A stretch of 64,000 nucleotides of DNA from Bettongia penicillata ogilbyi (lineage: Eukaryota; Chordata; Mammalia; Diprotodontia; Potoroidae), in the NCBI GenBank assembly GCA_023548195.1, contig JAJHZJ010000252.1, positions 4,166,841-4,230,840 of the forward strand. Direction: 5' to 3'. Below the pieces are notes generated by a model, which searched no databases, was not told where the DNA came from, and saw nothing but the letters and a program-made list of their open reading frames with translations. Position 1 is the first letter of the stretch, and every line of letters starts with the position of its first letter. Of the stretch, positions 21,713-32,876 are shown one piece after another. The translations under genes and the position numbers were made by a program.

Positions 21713-22468
21713 GGACATCAAACTATTAGCTGAAAAATTTGATACAATGATTTTTTTCTCCATTTGACTGATTCAGTCCTAAATGTATTAATCTTCTCTG
21801 TGTATAAGCTTTTCAGTTTTGTGTAATGATCTGTTTTATCTTTTATACTTGCCTCTATCCTTTGTTTGGTTAAGAATATATTTGTTACCCATAGTTGTGA
21901 AAAATATATGATCTGCTTCTCTTCTAAATTTTTTTATACTATGATTTCTAATATTGTCATATATGCATTTTGAATATGACTTCAAATGTTGGTCTAATCC
22001 TAATTTCTGCCAGGCTACTTTCCAATTTCCTGACCACTTCTTATCAAATAGAGAGCTCTTTCCTAAGCAAATTATGCTTTTAGACTTATTGAATATTCTT
22101 TTATGGAATTCCATTGTTTCCTCCTTTTTCTATTCTATTCTTTTGATCTACTTCCCCATTTTTTTTAACCAATACCAAAAGTTTTGATGACTGTAACTTC
22201 ATAATATAGTTTGAGATCTGGAAGTGCTATTCCCCCTTCACTCAAATTTTTTTTCATTATTTTCCATTTTATTGCAGATCTTTAGTTCTTCCAAATGAAT
22301 TTTGGTGTTATGTCAAGATTTGTGCTGTATTCCTTTGATAATTTTATTGGCATACCATTAAAATTGTAAATGAACTTTGGTAGTATTTTCTTTTTTATCA
22401 CATTGGCACAGCCTACCCATGAGCACTGAATATTCTTCCAGCTATTTTTGGTTGTTATGTATTTCTTT

Positions 22469-22737
22469 TTATTTTTCACTTAACTGTATTTTTTCCAGTT
22501 ACATGTAAAGATAGTTTCAACATTCATTTGTACAAAATTTTGAGTTCCAAGTTTTCCTCCCTTCTTTCCATCTATCCTAACTCCCCAAGACAGCAAGCAG
22601 CCTGGCATAGATTATATGTGTACAATCATGCTAAACATATTTCTACATTAGTCATGTTGTGAAAGAAGAATTAGAACAAAAGGGAAAAACCAAGAAAAAA
22701 ACAATAAATAAGGGAAAATAGTATACTTCATATTCTT
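22469..22737 (-). mobile_element. L1 3' end inserted in the older L1, with TSD
   Basis: The insert has the marsupial L1 3' terminus in antisense: 'ttttccagttacatgtaaag', 'gttccaagttttcctccctt', 'acattagtcatgttgtgaaa', 'aagaattagaacaaaaggga'. The 9-bp direct repeat tatttcttt flanks it (22,460-22,468 and 22,738-22,746), and the ORF2 reading of the host L1 continues across it. This supports a target-primed insertion. Confidence 0.8.
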
Positions 22738-23739
22738 TATTTCTTTAAGGAGTACTTTGTACTTACATCTATACAAGTGTTTTTGTACTCTGGTAGATTA
22801 ATCCCCAGGTACAAGTATTTTATAGTTATTCTGAGTGGTATTTCCCTTTCTATTGTTGCCTCTTGGATTTCATTATTATTATATTGAAATGCTGTTTTTT
22901 GTGTGTGTCTTAATTTGTAGCATGCAACTTTACTGAAGCTATTAATTTTCTCAATCATTTTATTTTCTAATTCCCTAGGATTTTCTTGTTACAGCAAACA
23001 AGGATAGTTTTCTCTCTTCTTTTCTTTTATAACTTTATCACTTCCACTATTTCTTTTGTCATTACTATTGCTAGCATTTCTAGAAGTTTATATCAAATAA
23101 AGGTAGGGAGAATTGGCATCCTTGCAACTCTTCCATATTTATTAGAAAAGATTCTAGTGAGTCCCCATTGCTTTGGATTTTAGATAGATACTTTTATCAT
23201 ATTGAAAAAAGTTGCCTGTGTATCTATATATTGTCGAGGTGTAGTCTTCGGTTAAAAAAAAAACAAAACTTTTTCTACATCAAGATGATCATTTGGTTTT
23301 TGATGATTTATTTTGGTATTATTTATCATTGTTTTTAGTTGATCTAATGTTAAACTATCCTTACTTCCTTGGTGTAAATTCGTCTTGGTCAGAATAAATT
23401 ATTTCTTAATAAACTACTGGAGTATGTTTGACAAGATTTTGGGCAAAATCTTTGAATTGATATTCATTAATTATATTGACCTATAGCTCTTCTTTGCTTT
23501 ATCATTTCTTTGTTTATTATTTGTCTCGTTAAAAAATCTGATAGAATGCATTTTTTTCTAAATTTGGAGAATAATTTATGCAATATTGGTTTTGATTACT
23601 CCTTTAAAATTTGGTAGAATTCTTCTATGAACACATCAAGGCAAGGAGTATTGTTCTCTTTTAACCCTATCCTCCCCTCCACTTACCCCCCTCCATCTCT
23701 TTTATACCTTGTGCTATTTCTTTTTCCGAGATTGAATTA

Positions 23740-24185
23740 GCCAATTGTCAGTGAACTAGTATTTATTAAATGCCTATTATGTGCCAGGCACTTAGCTAAG
23801 CACTGGGTATACAAAGAAAAAGAAAAAAAAAATCTCTGCTCTCAAGCAGCTCACAGTCTAATGTAGGTGACAACATGCAAACAACTATGTAAAAACAAAA
23901 TACATACAGGATAGATAGAGGATAGTCTTAGGCTGGGAAGGCTTCTTGCAGAAAGTAGGCTTTTAGCTGAGATTTGAAAGTGAAGGAGGCTGAGAGGCAG
24001 AAATGAGAGGGGAAAGTGTTCCAGGAATGGGAGACAGTCAGTAAAAAGCTCAGTCAAGAGACAGAGTGTCCGTCTGAGGAACAGCAAAGAGACTGGTATC
24101 ACTGGATCACAGAGTACATGAAAGGAAATAAAATGTTAGAAGACTGGAAAGGTAGGAAAGGGTGAAGTGATGAAGGGATTTATTT
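23740..24185 (-). repeat. L2 LINE 3' UTR (antisense) interrupting the L1
   Basis: It reads 'gtatttattaaatgcctattatgtgccaggcac' in two halves, 'aatctctgctctcaagcagc', 'gggaaggcttcttgcagaaa', 'gggagacagtcagtaaaaa' and 'gtatcactggatcacagagt'. It carries an A-rich insertion at 23,815-23,830. L2 is older than the L1 family on average, so the order of events here needs alignment. Confidence 0.8.
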
Positions 24186-24360
24186 AAAGTCTCTATTTAA
24201 TCTTTTGTTAGTGTGGGTATTTTTGAAGATATTTCTCTATTTCATAGGAGGTTATAATAATTGATTTTACTCTGGTTTTGTTCTGATTTTGCCTTATTCA
24301 TTTATTATTTTGTTGATTTAATTTTATTCCTTCTTTTTCAAAAAGTTTTTATCAACTTAA

Positions 24361-24835
24361 AATAAGAATTATACCAGGGAATGCAGGGTTGGTTCAATAT
24401 TAGGAAAACTATGAACATAATTGATCATATCAATAACAAAACCAATAGAAATCATACACTTATCTCAATAGATGCAGAAAAAGTCTTCGACCAAATACAA
24501 TGCCCATTCTTACTTTAAAAAAAATTAGAGAGCATAGGGAATAAAGGGAGCCTTCCTTAAAATAAGTAATATCTATGTAAAACCATCAATAAGCATTACC
24601 TGTAATGGGGATAAATTAGAAGCTTTCCCAATAAGATCAGGAGTGAAACAAGGAGGCCCATTATCATCTCTATTATCAATATTGTACTGAAAAGTTCAGT
24701 ACAAAAGTTCTATAGCAATAAGAGAAGAAGAATAAATTGAAGGGATTAGAATAGGCAACAAGGAAATAAAGTATTACTCTCTGCAGATATGATGGCATAC
24801 ATAGAACATTCTAGAGAATCAACTAAAAACTAAAA
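24361..24835 (+). mobile_element. L1 ORF2 reverse-transcriptase fragment (sense)
   Basis: Plus-strand translation in shifting frames gives a block like [19 protein letters not shown] at about 24,380, then [16 protein letters not shown] at about 24,455-24,500. It continues with GDKLEAFPIRSGVKQGGPLSS at about 24,607-24,670 and a remnant of the FADD-side segment at about 24,770-24,800. Known L1 RT: SIDAEKAFDKIQ and KLEAFPLKTGTRQGCPLSP. It is opposite in orientation to the L1 at 19.6-24.36 kb and covers ORF2 sequence that copy also has. It is therefore a separate insertion. Confidence 0.82.
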
Positions 24836-24837
24836 TA

Positions 24838-25300
24838 AGTGTGATGGATTGGGACAGAATTGAGAGGACAATGAAATTGAAGAACAGGAGTTGGAGTTGC
24901 AAGGCAGAGAGAGAGAGAGGTAGAAATTACAACAGGTTGTGATCAGATAAAAAAATTTCAGATTTCATGAACATGGAGGTGATGCTTTTATAGTAACAAG
25001 CAGATCAAGGGAATGACTATCTCTGTATGTAGCTGAGGTAGAGGGGAGGAGCAGGTCATGGGAGATGAGTAAATTAAGGAACTGGGAGGAAAGGTATTAC
25101 AGAGAGTATTACTTTGTATGTTGGAATGCCCTAACCAGAGTGTGGGAATTGGAAAGGAGAGAAATACCATAAGCCAAACACTGAACTCATGGAGGAAGGA
25201 AGTAGGATGTCCCAGTGGTCGGTAGATAATGGTCACCAGTATCTTGATTGAGTGAGAAGCATGGATCACATGAACCTCCAAGAGAGGTTATTGAGTGGGA
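24838..25300 (-). repeat. L2 LINE ORF2 end (antisense)
   Basis: It reads 'gggacagaattgagaggaca', then 'gatcagataaaaaaatttcag', 'gaggtgatgcttttatag', 'gaccagtatcttgattgagt'. This follows the antisense L2 ORF2-end pattern, diverged. Confidence 0.55.
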
Positions 25301-26280
25301 GCTGTAGAAAGAGAAAGCAGCAAAGGAGAGAAAGAAAACCAACTGTTGAATTCCTAAATTATCTTTCTCTTGCCCCATGCATCCCTTGTCTTTGATAGGA
25401 AGCAGTGATAACATTGTAATCTGTGCCTCTATGGAATTCAGTTTCTTTCCTAAGACTTCATACACTTTGGCACAACTTTTTAGGTTGCTTTCTGCAGTAT
25501 TATTTATACTAGAAGTGGGTGGTAGTTAAACATCTCAACAAATCCTAAGGATACCTCTGCTATAACTTGGACTTATGTCCTGGGAAGACAAGAGCCCTCT
25601 GTGTTGTTGTCAAGCTGAAAAATAATTGCCTCAGTGCTCCAGAGCAGGGAGTAAGCAACCACCACTTTCCTTCCTCTGTTCTTTATTGGATGATCTCTTC
25701 ACCACATGTACCTGTGGATCTAATCTGTCATGTCTTAGGTGATGAGCATTGGCTTCAGAGAAGCCACCTCACTAACTCTTGAGAAAGAGGCTCTAATTTC
25801 CTTTTTCTTTTTAAAAGTCAAAGTCTACAGTTGTCCATTTCCTTCCTTTCCTTCTCTTGGAAATTTTTCTGCTCTCCATGGTCTTGATGAGCATCAAAAT
25901 TCTCCTCTGCCACTTAAATTCCATCTTTTTTTCCTTGCATTACAACCTCACTTTTGCTTTTTTTTTTTTTAAAGGACTATTTCATTGTCCCTGATAATCT
26001 GAGAAGGAGACATTTCTCAGTTGCCTTCAAGTTCCCTTTTAAAAGAGAGCCCAGTGTACATTGGAACGTAGACTGCATTCACTTAACTGTTAAAGAAATG
26101 CAAACATGCCACTTAAGTCACTGTAACATTTTACCCACTTTCCATAGTGTTGGAGATTCTCAATCTTGTCTTTGGACTATTTATGTAAGTGAACGCTTAA
26201 CCTGTGGGTATCTCCTTAAGACCTCATAGCCTTTTATCATCTCAATAATGAACAACTTGCCTCATATACCCACTTCTTTT
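25301..26280. other. Unique-looking 1-kb island
   Basis: No repeat or domain was recognised. Frames of 71-92 codons on both strands show no features. The block 26,040-26,150 is complex and AT-rich and is a candidate conserved element. Confidence 0.3.
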
Positions 26281-26281
26281 A

Positions 26282-26400
26282 GATTGTAAACTCCTTGAGG
26301 TCAGGGACTGTCTTGTGCCTCTTTCTGTATCCCTGTCACTTAGCTATGCTGTCTGATGTGTAATAGATTTTTAATAAATGTTTACTGATTGTCTCATAAC
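26282..26400 (+). repeat. L2 LINE 3' end (sense)
   Basis: It reads 'gattgtaaactccttgaggt', 'cagggactgtcttgtgcctc' and 'tttttaataaatgtttactg', the canonical L2 terminus. Confidence 0.88.
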
Positions 26401-26814
26401 TTTGCAGCCACCTCCTAATGTCTTGCCTTTTTCTCACTACTTCTTTCACCAAATTTTTGTATTCACTAATTTAATTAGCCACTTTAACATGTCTTTTTAA
26501 AAAACATATGTAATCTTTACTGGCCAGCTACGTTCCTTCTCCTTCTCCTTGAGTCTCTTCAAATTCTTACTCTTTAATTATGCTTCCTGAAATCAGAAAT
26601 AAAATTTGGGCCTGGAAATGGTTCTCCTTCAATTTTACCCTCATTCCTTCCAAATTTCTTTTCCCTTAATTCAATCTCTCTCTGTCTTCCACAAGTTCAA
26701 ATTGTTTCAAATCACCTTCATAATTTCTTCCTTTTTATTGAACTCACGTCCTTTTCTATTCTCCCACAACCTTTCCCCATGGAAGTCAAAAGCAGAAAAA
26801 AAGTCCCTTCCTTC
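26401..26814. other. Unclassified pyrimidine-rich sequence
   Basis: It may be L2-related ('ctcccacaacctttccccatgg'), but no confident alignment could be made by eye. Confidence 0.2.
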
Positions 26815-26922
26815 TCTCTTTGCTTCAGTTTTCTTATTTATAAAATGGGCACCATTATGTTTATGCATCTCAGACTATTTCAAGCTATGTAAATGTCAGT
26901 TGCTATTAGTTATCATAGCATA
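26815..26922 (+). repeat. MIR SINE 3' half (sense)
   Basis: It contains 'gcttcagttttcttatttat', 'aaaatgggcaccattatg' and a terminal 'gtcagttgctattagttatc'. Confidence 0.65.
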
Positions 26923-27001
26923 GAGATCCAAGAGAAATGAAAATGTCTGCCAGTCCCATATCTAACATCAGGATGTATCATATCAGTTAATTGTTCCTTT
27001 A

Positions 27002-27352
27002 AAAATTTTATTCATTTACTTTTAGTTTACAACATTCAGTTCCACAAGGTTTGGAGTTCCAAATTTTCTCCCCTTCCTCTCCTTCCCAAGATAGCATGCA
27101 ATCTGTTATAGGCTCTACTTATATATTTACATTAAACATATTTTCACATTAGTTATGCTGCAAACAAGAATTATAACCACTTGAATGAACCACAAGAAAG
27201 AAAAAAAACAAAATAAAACAAAAAAGAGAGAGAGAGCAAGTCACGTACTTCAATCTGCATTCAAACTCCCTAAGTCTTTCTCTGGATGTAGATCGCATTT
27301 TCCATCATGAGCCTTTTGGAGTTGTCTTAGAATGTCGCATTGCTGAGAAGAG
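27002..27352 (-). mobile_element. L1 3' UTR/terminus (antisense)
   Basis: It reads 'acaacattcagttccacaag', 'ggagttccaaattttctccc', 'caagatagcatgcaatctgt', 'cacattagttatgctgcaaa' and 'ccatcatgagccttttggag', in the same order as the insert at 22.5 kb. Confidence 0.8.
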
Positions 27353-27369
27353 GCAAGTCTACCAAAGAT

Positions 27370-27482
27370 AGAATGGACAAGTATTTTTGAAAGCCTTACT
27401 ATATACTACGTGCTACAACTATAATAAGCACTGGGGATGCACAGACAAAAGTGAAATATTCCCTTTCGTCAAGGGGAATTAA
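27370..27482 (-). repeat. L2 LINE 3' end (antisense)
   Basis: It reads 'gtatttttgaaagccttact', 'tgctacaactataataagca', 'ctggggatgcacagacaaa', then 'ttccctttcgtcaaggg'. Confidence 0.6.
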
Positions 27483-28510
27483 GGAAACAACATATACACA
27501 TACAAGTATGTGTGTATATGTATATATAACCCTGGTTTCCTGGGCTCCTCACTTCTGTGAACACAAGACATTCAAGGAGATTCTGACTCAGGGTTCACCA
27601 GTGGAGATGTGTTGAACTTGGTTGTGTGAGACTGTGTTTTTGGAGGTTTCTGAGAGAGAACAGCGTGGAACTTTCATAGGCATCCTTTCGGTGTGTCTGC
27701 CACAAGGGAGGATGTGCAGTAAGGGTTAAACAGAGGGCACAGTTCCTGTATCCCAGCCCCCTGCCCCTTTATCTATGATCCAGTGGGTTCCAGGTTTAGA
27801 CAATGAGAATCCAACCTGACAGGAGGTCTTTCTACCTGCCCCTGAAGAGAAGTGATGGGGAAGCTGGGGAGACTTGAGAGGAGACTGAGGGAAACTTGTA
27901 TTTCTCCTCCTTTGAAATTATCTCAGACCTTGTATCTCCATTAAGCTGGTGAACAAATTTTCCTTCCTGTGGGAGAGGGATTAACTAAGTAGGAGGAGCT
28001 GGTTCTGTGGTGGTAACTAGCAGCTTAAGCCACTGGTTTCCTCCTGTCCCTCATTGCTCCCTGGCCTTTACATTGCTATTATTTCTTCCCCATCTTTCAT
28101 AGAAAAGAAAAATTGGTGGCTAACAAATCCTCATCTGACATTATTAGTTGTGGCACAGGGAGAGTTTTAGAGGTCCAGGTGTGGAGGCCCAAGACATGTT
28201 CCCACTTCAGTGATGCTGAGGGATGAGGAGAGGGAGAGCTGCCACTGACTCCATTTGGAAGCTCCAACTGCAGTGGAGTCATGTGGAATTGTGCCCCTAG
28301 GCAAGCACTAGTTTCCATAAACAGGAGAGTCTATAAACAGAGAGAGAATTATTTTTACATATGCATTGATAAATATTCATATGCATGCATACACTTAGAA
28401 AGTGCTCTAGGCAACTGTACATTATAATTTTAAGTTATAGCTGCTTACTCTGGTAGAGGGAGTTTCCTCATATGGAAGTTTCCTATATAAAGGAAATTAT
28501 AGATTCAGTC
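27483..28510. other. Unique-looking 1-kb island
   Basis: No gene or repeat was recognised in 27,530-28,320, which is moderately GC-rich for this window. A weak (CA)n/(TA)n lies at 27,495-27,528. Confidence 0.3.
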
Positions 28511-28534
28511 TCCATCAATCTGTCACTAATCCTT

Positions 28535-28663
28535 TCCCTTTCCCCTTTTTCCTTTTCCCTTTTCCCATTTCCCTTTCCCATTTCCCTTTCCCATTTCCCT
28601 TCCCCTCCCCTCCCCTCCTCTCCTCTCCTCTCCTCTCCTCTCCTTTCCTCTCCTCTCCTCTCC
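28535..28663. repeat. Polypyrimidine (CCCTTTT)n to (CTCCT)n tract
   Basis: The plus strand is almost wholly C/T. Units near CCTTTTCCC and CCATTTCCC give way to TCCTC pentamers from about 28,603. The antisense ORF is a repeat artefact. Confidence 0.95.
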
Positions 28664-28764
28664 GTAAGGAAAACACAGCTTGTGCCCCTACAGTCTTCAG
28701 TTTCTTTTCTGAGATTTGATAATCTTCAGCAATACTTTCTAGGTTCCTCTTTGACAAGGATATA

Positions 28765-29405
28765 GATTGTGTATGTATATAAATACATACATATACATAC
28801 AAAATACAAATTGCGTGTATATAATATAAATATGTGTATGAATATAGATACAGGCACATAATCTCCCTCTCTATATGCATTCATACACAAACACATGATG
28901 TACAATCCTGACTGGTAGGCATTTGTATTTCCCTTGGAGATATATCTATATACACATATATACAATTATATGTATATATATATATATATATAAAAAATTA
29001 TTTCTGCTAAATCTAGCCATATACACATACATATTCTACATTAGTAGAAACTATGTGTGTATATATACAGATATATATGCACATAAATATATGTGTGCAC
29101 ATATATACATACATATATATATTTGTATTTATGTATAGGATGAGAGAGATCCATAGATCTATGGCTCTGTATCTATATAGATTCAAATCTATATATCTAT
29201 CTAGATAAAAATCTACCTCTCCAAAGAAATATACACACATATGCACACATATATATGAAGATGCATATCTATCTATAGCCATATCTATATCATCTCCAAA
29301 GGAATATACAAATGTATATATATGTATACCTATTGATATGTATGTGTGTGTATATATATACATATAGTTTCTACTAAATCTAGAGGTATGTATGTATGCA
29401 TGATA
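28765..29405. repeat. Long AT-rich CA/TA/TATC microsatellite complex
   Basis: About 640 bp of mixed TA, CATA and TATC units contain islands with the motif tttctactaaatctag in both orientations (29,002, 29,041 inverted, 29,367, 29,412 inverted). Confidence 0.85.
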
Positions 29406-29429
29406 CATGTATATACCTAAATCTAGTAG

Positions 29430-29770
29430 AAATAATCCCTTGAGGCAAAAGTAGGGCAGGCCTAGGACAATGGAGATTTATGTTGCTTGTGCAATGCACA
29501 TCTACCCACTAAAGCTGCTGCTGTAAGGGAAACATTTCTAAAAATTGCTTCTGTGCCTTGCTAGTGAAGAGCAGGGGGTATGGTGGGGAGAGTGAGGCAG
29601 GGAGTACCTTGAGTAGGGCTCTGGCAATAAACCCTCCTCTTGCTTGGCAACACCCCTTCCCCAGTCCAAACTACTGGTAGGACACTTGCTAAAGGAAAAT
29701 ACATGTTGCAAATGAGGACCAGGATCCCTAGGTATTCTTTACATGTGGGAATCTCCCTCATATTCTACAT
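29430..29770. other. Unique-looking sequence
   Basis: No repeat or gene was recognised. Confidence 0.25.
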
Positions 29771-29777
29771 GTTTATG

Positions 29778-29812
29778 TAGTATATATATATATATACACA
29801 CACACACACAAC
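29778..29812. repeat. (TA)n(CA)n microsatellite
   Basis: TA run followed by CA run. Confidence 0.95.
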
Positions 29813-29849
29813 TGAGGTGTGGTGGTAGTGGCATCAGTCTTCAAGTAGC

Positions 29850-30170
29850 AAGAAGAGTGTTGAAGGAAATCAGGGATTCCAAGTGGTGGAGATAAAGAAG
29901 GAGGCATGGGGGCAGGGAGAGGTGAGAACAGGGAGTAGGCCAGTATTATTGAATGGATCACAGACTATATGGAGAGAGGTAATGTGTAAGAAGACTGAAA
30001 TACCAGGAAGGGTCCAGGTTATATAAGATTTGAATACCTAACAGAGGAGTTTATATTTTAGGGTAATAGGGAGCCAAGGGTGGTTATTGAACAGTTGAGT
30101 GTTATGATCAGACCTATACTTTATGAAAACCTTTTGGGGCACTTAGGCACAAGATGAATTGAAGTAAACA
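29850..30170 (-). repeat. L2 LINE 3' UTR (antisense)
   Basis: It reads 'gaatggatcacagactatat', 'gtgtaagaagactgaaatac', 'ggtaatagggagccaagggt' and 'gttatgatcagacctatact', the antisense L2 order. Confidence 0.75.
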
Positions 30171-30254
30171 GGCTTTTGAGATAAGGAGATCAAACATAAG
30201 GCTAACTTAGTCTCTGTAACTCAAACATCTCTCCACTCCAATTCATCTATCTCA

Positions 30255-31060
30255 GAGATGCCTGAGTGATTACTATGGAGGTTTCAGCCCATGGACATCA
30301 AAAACTGTTGAGGTTTCAACTCTGGAACACCAAAAACTCTTGCGATTTCATGATGTGTTGGAGTGGAATTGTCCCAAAGAATTCAGTTGGACCGTCTCTA
30401 ATCCAAGTATAGGAATTTATTGAGACTGATGCCTCTCATGTAGCAGGCTAAGTTCCAAGAGGAATCAGCAACTTTGGAGAAAGCAAAATGGATTTTTATA
30501 GGGTAAAGATGAAATTACAAAACAGAAATTTACATAGAATATGGGACTATATTACTATTAAAAAGGCAGGAGGAGTTTGTTAAGGGATTAGGTAATGGAG
30601 GAGGGGTCTCAGCCACAGTGGAATTGCTCATGTGATTACCTGCAATGCATACAGAGAAACCCATTTAGGGGTGTGTGTATATATAATAATGATATTATTA
30701 TAAATCTCTCTATGTTATAAGTTCACTTTAAGTCACTTCTTTACTATTACTGCACACCCACATCCTGCTTGGGCATCCTGGTGGTACTGATTTCTGATTG
30801 GTTGAGTTTTGTAGTCCTGTCTAGGACTAGATAGATGTGGCTGTGGTTGAGTGCATGGATACACATGCTATTTCTGTGGGAAATATGAGGACTGGGCCTG
30901 GGGCCTAAGTAGTTCCCTTCCCATGGACACTCCTGCTATTTCTGTGAAAACTATGAGTTTCAGGGACACACCTGCTGGTCTCATGAACAGTGAGGCATAA
31001 ATGAGAAAGTTAGGACATGGTGAGGCGGGGAAAGCTAAGTAGGTACAGTGAGCCTGTAAT
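30255..31060 (-). mobile_element. Probable solo LTR-like element (antisense)
   Basis: The region has several LTR-like features when read on the minus strand. A polyadenylation hexamer AATAAA (complement at 30,416-30,421) is followed by a U5-like segment. The distal side contains direct repeats of the kind seen in U3 enhancers: 'catgctatttctgtggga' near 30,867 and 'cctgctatttctgtgaaa' near 30,934. A 32-bp tandem pair, unit start aggtttca, lies at 30,279-30,310 and 30,311-30,342. No internal retroviral gene, paired LTR or clear TSD was found, so the class remains unproven. Confidence 0.3.
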
Positions 31061-31508
31061 GACAGGAAGCAGCTCTATTAGGACGTCTTCAATTACCATA
31101 GACTCCTATTTTGTCTCCCTACCTTTGACCTCTCTCCATTCCAAACCATCTTTCACAGTTTCATATTGCCATGTTTGTTTCATTATTGACTTCTTTCTTC
31201 CATGGGCCTATTTATTTTTAAATCAAAAAAATTCTTTGAATTTCAAAATTCTTTAGGTTATAATTAGTCTTTATTTATGAACCAGAAGGGGGAAAAAATC
31301 AAATTTATTTTCTTCCTTTCTGGATCTAAAAATAGTTACAAGCCAACTGAGAGCTGATTTCAAATTTGGGAGAACCCTGGCTCCTTAGAGAGGGCTTATC
31401 TAGTAAAGGAGCATCTCTAGTGAGCATCTGAACTGGGAACACTTCTTGCTAAGGATGCTCTTTGCTACCTGGGCTTCCAGCCTTCATGGAAGCATGGAAA
31501 CATCAGTG
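31061..31508. other. Unclassified sequence
   Basis: No gene or repeat was recognised. Confidence 0.25.
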
Positions 31509-31509
31509 A

Positions 31510-31715
31510 CTCATTTAGACTGACCAGTTCAATTGGGTAGGAAGAGCAGTGACTCTGAGGTTGCTATTTTCTATGTAGGGAAGTCACTTCATTGCTGTGC
31601 CTCAGTTTCCTCAACTGTAAAATAGAAATAATAATAACAATGCTTGCATTCTCTGTCTACCTCAAATCTTGTTGTAAGAAAAGTGCTTTGCAAACCTGAG
31701 CACACTGTGAGCTAT
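31510..31715 (+). repeat. MIR/tRNA SINE (sense)
   Basis: It reads 'agggaagtcacttcattgct', 'gtgcctcagtttcctcaact', 'gtaaaatagaaataataata' and 'aaaagtgctttgcaaacctg'. Confidence 0.75.
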
Positions 31716-31719
31716 TATC

Positions 31720-31905
31720 CAGGGGAAAGACACCATCTCTGGAATCCAAGGACCTGAATTCCAATCTTACCCCTGATTCCTATCACCTGTGTGACTTTAG
31801 GTAAATCACTTAACCTCCTGGGACTTCAGTTCCTTCTACCATGAAATGAGGGATTTGAACTCTTAGATACACTCTAATTTCCCTTCCAGCGGTAAACCCA
31901 TGTTT
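31720..31905 (+). repeat. MIR SINE (sense), adjacent copy
   Basis: It reads 'cctgaattccaatcttaccc', 'gtgtgactttaggtaaatca', 'cttaacctcctgggacttca' and 'aatttcccttccagcggta'. Confidence 0.75.
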
Positions 31906-32874
31906 ATATAATTTTGGACATAGATTTGGTACAGAGAGAGTTGGCATCATCATTGTTTCAACTGAGCTCATGTGGCAGCCAGGAAAAACTGGGGGGAAGA
32001 GTTAACTGTGAAACTAGGTATAGGGAACTGTTCTGCCAAGTGAAATATTTTCTCCTAAAAGCCACTGTTTCTGTCTACTAATGGAAAATTTCCCACAAGG
32101 CAGACCTATGACTGACTTTGCATGGATCATGCCAATTTGATTTTAGCTTCCTATAAACTTTCAGTGTGTCTAGTTTGGAAATGAGGGTGGGTAAGTGGAA
32201 ACATTTGAGGTCAAGCAGGCAGCCCAATTTGGAGCTGTCAGGCCAGTGAAAATATAGCTAAGAGACTTGTATTTGCTGTTTTTCTCTATGCATTTTAAGA
32301 TGACAGAAGTACTTTGCAGGGTCAGTGGCCTCAGCCATGGGGGAAAAAAGAGAAAGAAAAAATGCATAAAGCAAAGAATGAACAATTAGGAAAGAAATAC
32401 ATCAACACCTCTCCTAGGCATGCTTGAAGGGCTCCAGTGTGTCTGCCTTCCAATGGGAGCTGCTTGATTGCCATCTCCTGACAGGTTCGTCACTTGTACT
32501 GAGCTGGTTATCTCTAGGGGGTTCACTCTCTAGTTCCTAGAACTGATAATTTTGTATCATGAAATTCATGTGGGATCTTACACAGCAGGTGTGAATCAAA
32601 AGGGTGACTTGTACAGCGGCTGATTCTCTTTAGGGGCAGCAGTTCTGAGTTCAATGGGCTGTTCTTTCCTGAACATTTATAATTTTCTTTTTTTTTTCTT
32701 TCTGCAAGCTAATGTAATGCTCCCTAGTGTATGTGAGTTACTACAAGCTGCCAAGCTCCCTCAAAGGAGCTCAGGATTATAAATATATTTAGAGATGTTT
32801 GGCCTGTGAAAAGGACGAGAAAGAACATTTCATCTTCAATTCAATTCAGCTTCAACAAACTTCAACAATTCAGT
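31906..32874. other. Unique-looking 1-kb island
   Basis: This is the longest stretch in the middle of the window without a recognised repeat. No coding signal was found. Candidate conserved non-coding or regulatory DNA. Confidence 0.3.
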
Positions 32875-32876
32875 TC

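Larger units (their letters stand above)
19641..24360 (-). mobile_element. Old L1 LINE (3' UTR to ORF2), antisense, broken by later insertions
   Basis: Reading on the minus strand from high to low coordinate, the pieces follow L1 ORF2 then 3' UTR order. About 23,560-23,640 gives the FYQ..L region before the RT. About 23,300-23,450 gives the RT fingers (a block like MNINSKILPKILSN). Then 22,737-22,958 reads INSFSKVACYK and YLYLGINLPEY (known L1: LI..FSKVAGYKI, KYLGINLT). 22,282-22,470 reads IQCSWVGCANVIKKKILPKF (known: IPCSWVGRINIVKMAILPK). About 22,160-22,230 reads PDLKLYYEVTVIKT. 21,836-22,110 reads SLFDKKWSGNWK. 3' UTR sequence lies at 19,641-19,765, 20,096-20,325 and about 21,096-21,285. 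Stops and frameshifts are frequent. Inserts, annotated separately, are at 19,766-20,095, 20,326-21,095, 21,286-21,530, 22,469-22,737 and 23,740-24,185. Confidence 0.85.

Noticed and set aside
24361..24835. Idea that the sense L1 RT fragment is the inverted 5' part of the antisense L1 (twin priming)
   Set aside because: The sense fragment covers RT sequence that the antisense L1 already contains, and an inverted 5' part should be upstream ORF2 or endonuclease. It is a separate copy.
28515..28880. 121-codon antisense frame
   Set aside because: It is mostly a polypurine translation (Gly/Lys/Glu) of the CTCCT/CCCTTTT tract.
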